NCBI GenBank assembly: GCA_030841195.1
Contig: JAVEDA010000080.1
Span: 1-5,465, forward strand
Length of the DNA stretch: 5,465 bases
Reading direction: 5' to 3'
DNA from: Actinomycetota bacterium
Lineage (GTDB): Bacteria; Actinomycetota; Actinomycetes; JACCUZ01
Each line of letters starts with the position of its first letter. The first letter of the stretch is position 1. The notes beneath the pieces were generated by a model. It worked only from the letters and a program-made list of their open reading frames with translations. It did no database searches and was not told the origin of the DNA. The position numbers were made by a program, and so were the translations under genes. Shown piece after piece: positions 1-4,925 of the stretch.

Positions 1-746
1 TTGCCGGCGGTGATCCGGCCGTGCGGGCGGAAGGGCGTCTTCAAGCCGGCCAGGTCGGCCAGCGTGGTGCCTGGCCGGGGCGGCTCGTCGACCGTCGCCA
101 GCCCCCAGCCCTTGTCCACCGACCGGGTGGCCATCGGCACCAGGTCGGGCTGGAGCTTGCCGTTCGCGTAGGCCTTGGCCAGCTTGTCCTGGCTGCCCAC
201 CGAGAACGCGTCGGCCCGCTCCTTGGTCAGGTGCGGGAACCGGTCGTGCAGGTTCTCGGCGGTCGACCCCATCACCAGGGCGGACGGGTCGACGAGCTTC
301 TCGGCCACGATCCGCGGGTTGGGGTCGACACCCTCGCCCATCGGGTGGTGGCCCATGTGCTCGACCCCGCCGGCGATCACCACGTCGTACGCGCCGAAGG
401 CGATCGCGCCCGCGGTGGTGGTGACTGCCGTCAGCGCGCCGGCACACATCCGGTCGATCGCGTAGCCGGGAACCGTCTTGGGCAGCCCGGCCAGCAGCGC
501 CGCGGTCCGGCCGATGGTCAGCCCCTGGTCGCCGATCTGGGTGGTGGCCGCGATGGCCACGTCGTCCACCCGCTCCGGGGGGAGCGAGGGGTTGCGCCGG
601 ACCAGCTCGCGGATGCACCGGATCACCATGTCGTCGGCCCGGGTCTCGGCGTACATGCCCTTGGGGCCGGCCTTGCCGAACGGCGTGCGCACCCCGTCGA
701 CGAAGACGACGTCGCGGACAGCGCGGGGCGGGGTCTGACCGGGCAC
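1..746 (-). CDS. fadA: FadA-type thiolase (acetyl-CoA C-acyltransferase), C-terminus cut by window edge
   Basis: Thiolases of this class cleave 3-ketoacyl-CoA with CoA to release acetyl-CoA, the last step of each beta-oxidation cycle, in the cytoplasm. The 248 visible residues cover the N-terminal thiolase domain and the start of the C-terminal one. VFVDGVRTPFGK lies at residues 14-25. The acyl-accepting cysteine is Cys101 in DRMCAGALTAV. GGVEHMGHHPMGEGVD (126-141) closely resembles the E. coli FadA segment, MGSTAEN lies at 159-165, and TPFRPHGRITAG at 237-248 is the usual pre-catalytic motif where the window ends. The second half, with the catalytic His and second Cys, is outside. The GTG at 746-744 is chosen because GGAGG precedes it by 5 bases and the thiolase fold begins soon after. 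It has its own promoter candidate upstream. Thiolase is near certain; a degradative FadA role, rather than biosynthetic or sterol-specific, is inferred from similarity. Confidence 0.93.
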   Translation of the reverse strand, partial: MPGQTPPRAVRDVVFVDGVRTPFGKAGPKGMYAETRADDMVIRCIRELVRRNPSLPPERVDDVAIAATTQIGDQGLTIGRTAALLAGLPKTVPGYAIDRMCAGALTAVTTTAGAIAFGAYDVVIAGGVEHMGHHPMGEGVDPNPRIVAEKLVDPSALVMGSTAENLHDRFPHLTKERADAFSVGSQDKLAKAYANGKLQPDLVPMATRSVDKGWGLATVDEPPRPGTTLADLAGLKTPFRPHGRITAG

Positions 747-750
747 AGGA

Positions 751-756
751 TCCTCC
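751..756 (-). promoter_or_regulatory. Ribosome binding site of the thiolase
   Basis: On the minus strand GGAGGA sits 4 bases before the GTG at 746-744. It is the strongest Shine-Dalgarno match in the window and fixes the thiolase start. It implies efficient translation from a leadered mRNA, unlike alkD and the glycosyltransferase, which have none. Confidence 0.75.
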
Positions 757-783
757 GGGGGTACTCGCTCGAGGGTGAGGTCG

Positions 784-813
784 ATGCTACTCGTCAGTAA
801 CAACGACCGCCAA
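784..813 (-). promoter_or_regulatory. Candidate sigma70-type promoter of the thiolase
   Basis: Read on the minus strand, TTGGCG (813-808) resembles a -35 box and TAGCAT (789-784) a -10 box, with an 18-base spacer. Transcription would start near 777-776 and leave a leader of about 30 bases carrying the GGAGGA site. The 100-base gap between the methyltransferase stop (847) and the thiolase start holds only this promoter, the palindrome at 786-801 and weak GC-rich inverted repeats. This suggests the thiolase is transcribed separately from the alkD unit. Called by eye; matches are partial. Confidence 0.5.
786..801. promoter_or_regulatory. Palindromic operator candidate in the thiolase promoter
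   Basis: The sequence GCTACTCGTCAGTAAC contains the inverted repeat TACT-N4-AGTA, with a matching G/C pair at the outer ends. It covers the end of the spacer and the first four bases of the -10 box of the candidate thiolase promoter, so a bound protein would block RNA polymerase. Short palindromes in this position are typical of TetR-family repressors, which often control fatty-acid degradation genes in actinobacteria. No regulator gene lies in the window, so the binding protein is unknown. Confidence 0.45.
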
Positions 814-846
814 CCGGCCCGGTCACGGCTCGCGCTGGGCGACCGG

Positions 847-1632
847 TCAGCCCGCGCCGGGCCAGGACAGCACGACCGACCGCCTCGGCCGCGGCGGGTG
901 GCGCTGCATCAGGTCCTCGACCTCGGGCCGGCGCTCCGGCGGCAGGCAGAGCTGGCGGCGGGTGAAGTCGACCCAGGTGTCCAGCAGCGCGCCGGTGCGC
1001 ACGACCGGCTCGATGACCCGCTCGCGCACCTCGGGCTCGAGGCCGGCCTCGCCGAGGACGGCCACGGCGAGCTCGGCGGTCGGGCCGTCCGGACGCGGCT
1101 GGTGGTGCACCGCCTCCCACATGGGGGCCAGCCTCGTCAGCGGATGGGTGCCGGTCAGCTCGACGACGACCAGGGCGCGGGCCCTGGTCGTCAGCGCGGT
1201 CGCGAACGGCACCAGGTCCGGCACGTTGTAGAAGACGTGCGCGCACACCACGACGTCACACACCGGGACCTGGTCGGCCAGGGCGGGCCAGGTCCCGTCG
1301 TACGTCGTGAGGCTGACCCCGCGGTCCCGGGCAGCTGCCTCCAGGGCCCGCAGCATCGAGGGCTGGGAGTCGACGGCGTGCAGGTGGCCGCCCCCCGGCA
1401 CGATCCCGAGGCTGGCCGCACCGGCCCCGGCGCCCACGTCGAGCACGCTGCCGCCCGGCCGCAGCGCGGCCTCGGCCAGCTCAGCCATCGGTGAGGAGGT
1501 CGGGTACTGCCCGACCGCGAACACCTCCGGCGGGAAGCCGTAGGGCGACTCCGGCGCGGCGGCGAGGATCTCCGGGTCGATCGCCCAGGCAGCGAGCTCG
1601 TCGGCCCACTGGACCGAGGCGAGGGTGCTCAT
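847..1632 (-). CDS. Class I SAM-dependent methyltransferase, substrate unknown
   Basis: The 261-residue protein has a Rossmann-type methyltransferase core. Motif I is VLDVGAGAGAASLG at 63-76. The acidic residue expected to contact the SAM ribose is Asp88 in HAVDSQPSM, and VCDVVVCAHVFYNV at 124-137 fits motif IV. The following LVVVELTG (154-161) fits the next core strand. The N-terminal ~60 residues and C-terminal ~90 residues (with RRQLCLPPERRPEVEDLM at 225-242) probably shape the acceptor site but show no family I recognise. No DNA-methyltransferase NPPY/PCQ motif is seen, so a small molecule or protein acceptor is more likely. The ATG at 1632 overlaps the alkD stop as ATGA and has no clear ribosome binding site, which implies translational coupling to alkD. 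The reading frame continues upstream within alkD, but a start there would lack such support. Confidence 0.85.
   Translation of the reverse strand: MSTLASVQWADELAAWAIDPEILAAAPESPYGFPPEVFAVGQYPTSSPMAELAEAALRPGGSVLDVGAGAGAASLGIVPGGGHLHAVDSQPSMLRALEAAARDRGVSLTTYDGTWPALADQVPVCDVVVCAHVFYNVPDLVPFATALTTRARALVVVELTGTHPLTRLAPMWEAVHHQPRPDGPTAELAVAVLGEAGLEPEVRERVIEPVVRTGALLDTWVDFTRRQLCLPPERRPEVEDLMQRHPPRPRRSVVLSWPGAG
1165..1192. repeat. 12-bp perfect inverted repeat inside the methyltransferase gene
   Basis: GACGACCAGGGC (1165-1176) is followed after the 4-base loop GCGG by its exact reverse complement GCCCTGGTCGTC (1181-1192). In mRNA it would form a very stable hairpin. On the coding strand it encodes the TRALVVV part of the methyltransferase, around residues 147-156. 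There is no U-tract, and it lies in the middle of the gene. Confidence 0.8.
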
Positions 1633-2336
1633 GCCGGGCTCAGGTGCTTGAGGGCCTCGCGGCGGGACAGGCCGCTGAGCTGGTCGCCGTGAACCTCGAC
1701 GAAGGAGCGCACCCAGGCCGGGTCGGTGTGCGCGTGCTCGCGGAGCGCCCAACCGATCGCCTTGCGCAGGAAGAAGTCCCGGTCATCAAGGTTCGCCTCG
1801 ACCGCTCTAGCCAGCAGGGGAACATCGGTCCGGTCCTTGGCTCCCACTTGGCAGATCACAGCAGTGCGGCGAAGCCACCGGTCTTCGTCGGTCGCCCACG
1901 CGGCCACGGTGGGGCGTACCCGGTCGAGGTGCGCCAGCAGCAGCGGCCCGACCAGGTGGGTGGCGACATCGTCGACGAGGTCCCACCAGGCTCCGGTGAC
2001 CACCAGGTGCCGGTACAGCGGCAAGACGTCCGGATCGTGGTGCCCGGCGTACCTGCGGTCCTTCGCGACTGCGAGCGCCGCGTACCGCTCCTCGCGATGG
2101 CCGGCGTCGTCCCAGAGGGCCAGCACGGTCGCAAGCCAGGTAGCCCCGTCGGGCAACGGGTGGGTGGCCAGTACGTCGCGCATGATCACCCGACAGTCGG
2201 GGCTGTTGACGCCGTGGAACGGCAGGGCCGACTTCATGTAGGCCTGCATCCGCGCGGCCTTCGTGGCATCGCCGGCCTCGCGGAGCCGGCGCCGGACATC
2301 GGTCACGAGAGCTTGGTCCGCAGCGCCATTCCGCAC
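1629..2336 (-). CDS. alkD: AlkD-type alkylpurine DNA glycosylase
   Basis: AlkD enzymes are all-alpha HEAT-like-repeat glycosylases that excise positively charged alkylated purines such as 3-methyladenine and 7-methylguanine, starting base excision repair. The 235-residue length is normal for the family. Residues that match the Bacillus cereus AlkD active site are present with the same spacing: Trp118 and Asp122 in WWDLVD (equivalent to Trp109/Asp113), Arg157 in WLRRTA (Arg148) and Trp196 in AIGWALRE (Trp187). The N-terminal MQAYMKSALPFHGV (residues 30-43) is also characteristic. The GTG at 2336-2334 is chosen because it lies exactly 7 bases after a TACCCT -10 box, as in leaderless transcripts, and gives the expected N-terminus; an inner GTG at 2306 is less likely. 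The stop overlaps the methyltransferase ATG. The frame stays open far upstream, but that part is antisense to the peptidase gene and is not protein-like. Confidence 0.9.
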   Translation of the reverse strand: MRNGAADQALVTDVRRRLREAGDATKAARMQAYMKSALPFHGVNSPDCRVIMRDVLATHPLPDGATWLATVLALWDDAGHREERYAALAVAKDRRYAGHHDPDVLPLYRHLVVTGAWWDLVDDVATHLVGPLLLAHLDRVRPTVAAWATDEDRWLRRTAVICQVGAKDRTDVPLLARAVEANLDDRDFFLRKAIGWALREHAHTDPAWVRSFVEVHGDQLSGLSRREALKHLSPA

Positions 2337-2343
2337 GACGCCG

Positions 2344-2349
2344 AGGGTA
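2344..2349 (-). promoter_or_regulatory. -10 box of a leaderless alkD promoter
   Basis: On the minus strand TACCCT (2349-2344) fits TANNNT and is followed by 7 bases and then the alkD GTG at 2336, so the start codon would be the first transcribed base. Leaderless GTG/ATG transcripts with this geometry are common in actinobacteria. There is no Shine-Dalgarno sequence, which agrees. No good -35 box is seen; TTTCCC 16 bases upstream is a weak candidate. Confidence 0.5.
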
Positions 2350-2369
2350 GCCGCGGGGGCCGACGGGGA

Positions 2370-2374
2370 AAGGA
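2370..2374 (+). promoter_or_regulatory. Ribosome binding site of the metallopeptidase
   Basis: AAGGA lies 7 bases before the ATG at 2382 and supports that start. The same stretch contains an earlier ATG at 2374, but this reads Met-Ser-Ala and stops at a TGA that overlaps the true start, so it cannot be the peptidase start. Confidence 0.65.
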
Positions 2375-2381
2375 TGTCAGC

Positions 2382-3719
2382 ATGACGGGGCCGCCGGGGC
2401 GCAGGAGTCTGGTGGGCGCGGCGGCCGTGCTGGTCGTGGCGCTGGTGATGGGCCTGGTCGCGGTGATCGCCGGCACCGGCGGGGCGCCCGGCGACGGGTC
2501 CGCCACCGCCGACGTCAGAGCTGCTGCGCGGGACAAGGCGGTCCGCGCGGTGCTCAGCCGGCGGGCGCATGCCGTGCTGCACCGCGACGAGAAGGCCTGG
2601 CTGGCCGACATCGACCCGCAGGCGCACGACTTCCTGTCCGCCCAGCGGACCGTGTTCGCCAGCCTGGCCCAGGTCGACTTCGCGTCCTGGCGCTACGAGC
2701 TGGTCGGCCGCGACTACGACCGGCCGGACCTGGCCGGCAGTTACGACGTGCCCTACCACCTGCCGGCGATCCTGCTGCACTACGCCATCAAGGGCTACGA
2801 CCCGGGTCCGGTCGCGCGGCCGCAGGCCCTGACGTTCGTCCTGCGGGGCCACCGGTGGCGGATCGCCAGCGACAGCGACGCCGACTCCGACCTGCCGGAG
2901 ACCGGCCACGCCGACCCGTGGGACCGGCGCGCGATGGTCGCGCGCGAAGGCGAGCACGTGCTGGTGCTGGCGGATGCGGCGGACAAGGGACGCCTGGCCG
3001 CGCTGGTGCGGGTCTCGGACGCTGCGGTCACGAAGGTCGCGCGGATGTGGCCCACCGGGTGGCGGCGGAAGGTCGTCGTGGTGGCCGTCCGCGACCAGCG
3101 GCTGGTGGAGACCTACTTCCGGACCGCGCTGCAGAGCTCGGACAAGGTCGCGGCGATCGCGGTGCCGGCGTTCGACACGGTGCCCGGCTGGACGCCGGAG
3201 GACGCCACGACGTACGACCAGAAGACCAAGGCGCAGGTCCGTAGCCGGGTCATCCTGAACCCGCGCTACTTCCAGCCGAACGACAAGGACAACGCCCAGC
3301 TGCTCACGCACGAGGTGACGCACGTGGCCACCCAGGCCGACACCATGCCGGGCGCGCCGGCTTGGCTGCTGGAGGGCATCGCCGACTACACGGCCTACCG
3401 CGATCTGCGGCCGTTCGCGGTCACCCTGCCGAAGACGTTGCGTGCGCAGGTCGACGCCGGGGCGGTCGAGCTGCCGACGTACGACTTCTACCAGCACGAC
3501 GTCGCGGCCCACTACCTGGCGGGGTTCCTTGCCTGCGCCTTCGTCTCGGACCGGTACGGCGAGGCAACCCTGCGCCGCTGGTACGACCAGCTGGCCACGA
3601 CGCCGCGCGAGATCCAGACCGGCGCGCAGACCCAGAAGGTGACCAGGAAGGTGCTCGGCCTGTCGACCAGCCAGCTGTCCCACGAGGTGGCGGCCTACGC
3701 CGAAGGCATCGCCCGCTAG
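2382..3719 (+). CDS. Membrane-anchored or secreted HExxH metallopeptidase (peptidase MA-like) with N-terminal NTF2-like domain
   Basis: The 445-residue protein starts with a basic segment (GRR at 6-8) and a hydrophobic helix at about 10-30, a signal anchor or uncleaved signal peptide, with no lipobox cysteine. This places the rest outside the cytoplasm. Residues ~45-165 form a first domain with a pattern common in NTF2-like folds: helical RRAHAVLHRDEKAWLADIDP, ending in LTFVLRGHRWRIASDSD. The C-terminal half is a gluzincin-type zinc peptidase. HEVTH at 310-314 supplies two zinc-binding histidines and the catalytic Glu311, and Glu331 in WLLEGIADY, 17 residues after His314, is the third ligand. 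This resembles the peptidase MA family. Substrate and physiological role are unknown. It is divergent from alkD across 45 bases, so part of its promoter must lie in the alkD coding region. Its stop overlaps the glycosyltransferase stop. A longer upstream frame exists, but it is antisense to alkD. Confidence 0.85.
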   Translation: MTGPPGRRSLVGAAAVLVVALVMGLVAVIAGTGGAPGDGSATADVRAAARDKAVRAVLSRRAHAVLHRDEKAWLADIDPQAHDFLSAQRTVFASLAQVDFASWRYELVGRDYDRPDLAGSYDVPYHLPAILLHYAIKGYDPGPVARPQALTFVLRGHRWRIASDSDADSDLPETGHADPWDRRAMVAREGEHVLVLADAADKGRLAALVRVSDAAVTKVARMWPTGWRRKVVVVAVRDQRLVETYFRTALQSSDKVAAIAVPAFDTVPGWTPEDATTYDQKTKAQVRSRVILNPRYFQPNDKDNAQLLTHEVTHVATQADTMPGAPAWLLEGIADYTAYRDLRPFAVTLPKTLRAQVDAGAVELPTYDFYQHDVAAHYLAGFLACAFVSDRYGEATLRRWYDQLATTPREIQTGAQTQKVTRKVLGLSTSQLSHEVAAYAEGIAR

Positions 3720-4879
3720 CGCCGGTCGAGCACCAGCCGCTCCAGCACCGTGACGACCTCCGCGGGGTCGGGCATGGCCCGGATCGTGTCGGCCAGTCCG
3801 GCCGCAGCGCCGCGGAAGCCGTCCTCGAGCAGGATGCGCCGCACCGACTCGCGCACCGCCTCGGGGGTCGCGGCGTCCGGAGCGAGAGCAAGCCCGGCGC
3901 CGGTGCTGACGGCGGCCGCCGCGTTGCGGAACTGGTCGGCCGCCTGCGGCAGGCACAGCTGCGGCAGTCCCAGGCCCAGCGCCCCGAGGAAGGTGCCGGA
4001 CCCGCCGTGGGAGACGACGGCCGCGCAGTGCGGCAGGACGTCGGCCTGGTTGACCCAGCGCGCAACGGTGACGTGGTCGGGCACCGGACCGAGGGCGGTC
4101 GGGTCGCCGTCCGGTCCGACCGTGACCAGCACCCGGGCGCCGAGGTCGGCCAGACCCTCGATGGCTGCCTGCAGCGCCGACGTGCCGTTGTAGACGGTGC
4201 CGAGCGTCAGGTAGACGACCGGGCGCGGGTCGTCGTCGCCCACCCCGGCGGGCAGTGGCGCCGGCTCGCCGGTGTAGCTCACCGGTCGCAGCGGCTGCCG
4301 GGTCGGGATGTGCTCGACCGGCACCGTCTGCACCGCGGGCGGACAGATGTCCAGGTAGGTGCCGGTGAACGCGCCGGCGTACGGCGGTGTGGTGAGGCCG
4401 TGCTCCGACCAGAGCCAGCCGAGCCGCTCGCCGGTCTCGACCAGGAAGCCCGGGGGCACGGCGCCGCCGAACGCGTGCGTGACGCTCGGCACGCCCAGCA
4501 GGGCCCCCACCAGCGGAGCGGCGTGCTCAGCCTGCTCGTGCACCAGCAGGTCGGCCTGCAGCTCCCGGGCGAGCGGCAGCAGGTCGCGCACCATCGGCGG
4601 CGTCGCCCACTCGCCGAACATGGTGGGGAACGCGAAGGCGGCCTTCTCCTGCGGGGGCACGGTGGCCAGCGCTGCCCGGAGCCGACGCCGGGCGTCGTCG
4701 GCTCCCGGCCCGTCGAGACCGGCCGGGACCGCGTCGATCCCGGCGGCCGTCACGACCTCGCCGGCGTTGCCACTGGCTGCCCAGTAAACGGTGTGGCCGG
4801 CGGCCACGAAGGCGCGGGCCAGCGGCACCATGGGCAGCACGTGGCCGTAGCCCCAGGTGGAGGAGAACAGGACGCGCAC
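3716..4879 (-). CDS. Family 1 (GT-B, MGT-type) glycosyltransferase
   Basis: The 387-residue enzyme resembles the UGT/macrolide glycosyltransferase group, which moves a sugar from an NDP-sugar to a hydroxyl of a small lipophilic acceptor. The N-terminal domain opens with VLFSSTWGYGHVLPMVPLAR, where His13 is the likely catalytic base. The C-terminal donor domain has VYLTLGTVYN (222-231), ARWVNQADVLP (273-283) and the donor-binding signature HGGSGTFLGALGLGLPQ (291-307). This is followed by ADQFRNA (314-320), whose Asp/Gln normally touch the sugar. There is no signal peptide or membrane helix, so it is cytoplasmic. The acceptor cannot be read from the sequence; roles include drug inactivation, glycolipid or natural-product tailoring. 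The GTG at 4879 has no ribosome binding site but is the only start that keeps the full N-terminal motif. CACTCT at 4891-4886, 6 bases upstream, is a weak leaderless -10. It follows the EfeO-like gene by 46 bases and converges on the peptidase gene. Confidence 0.9.
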   Translation of the reverse strand: MRVLFSSTWGYGHVLPMVPLARAFVAAGHTVYWAASGNAGEVVTAAGIDAVPAGLDGPGADDARRRLRAALATVPPQEKAAFAFPTMFGEWATPPMVRDLLPLARELQADLLVHEQAEHAAPLVGALLGVPSVTHAFGGAVPPGFLVETGERLGWLWSEHGLTTPPYAGAFTGTYLDICPPAVQTVPVEHIPTRQPLRPVSYTGEPAPLPAGVGDDDPRPVVYLTLGTVYNGTSALQAAIEGLADLGARVLVTVGPDGDPTALGPVPDHVTVARWVNQADVLPHCAAVVSHGGSGTFLGALGLGLPQLCLPQAADQFRNAAAAVSTGAGLALAPDAATPEAVRESVRRILLEDGFRGAAAGLADTIRAMPDPAEVVTVLERLVLDRR

Positions 4880-4900
4880 CGGACCAGAGTGACAGGCCGG

Positions 4901-4916
4901 CAGCCCTACAGGGCTG
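4901..4916 (-). terminator. Hairpin between the EfeO-like gene and the glycosyltransferase, possible terminator
   Basis: CAGCCCT (4901-4907) and AGGGCTG (4910-4916) are exact inverted repeats separated by two bases, so in practice about six pairs close a four-base loop. The hairpin starts 10 bases after the EfeO-like stop. It has no T-run after it on either strand, so it would be a weak or U-less terminator as proposed in actinobacteria. It lies in the only gap (46 bases) between two same-strand genes, so it could also just reduce read-through into the glycosyltransferase. Confidence 0.35.
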
Positions 4917-4925
4917 TACGCCGGG

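Noticed and set aside
21..800. Long plus-strand open frame opposite the thiolase
   Set aside because: Its translation is rich in Arg, Gly, His and Val with no domain pattern; the minus strand gives a clear thiolase. It is an antisense shadow of high-GC coding.
813..846. Inverted repeats ACCGG-C-CCGGT and CCGGTC/GACCGG after the methyltransferase, as a terminator
   Set aside because: Stems are only 5-6 bp, one has a 16-base loop, and there is no T-run; such repeats are expected by chance at this GC content.
2340..3956. Minus-strand frame continuing upstream of alkD through the peptidase gene
   Set aside because: The upstream part is low-complexity Arg/Gly/Val/Pro sequence antisense to a well-supported peptidase; AlkD homology begins only after the GTG at 2336.
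1629..4879. A natural-product gene cluster made of alkD, methyltransferase, peptidase and glycosyltransferase
   Set aside because: The genes run in different directions, no synthase, regulator or transporter is present, and the flanks are a thiolase and an EfeO-like protein. Only the alkD-methyltransferase pair looks linked.
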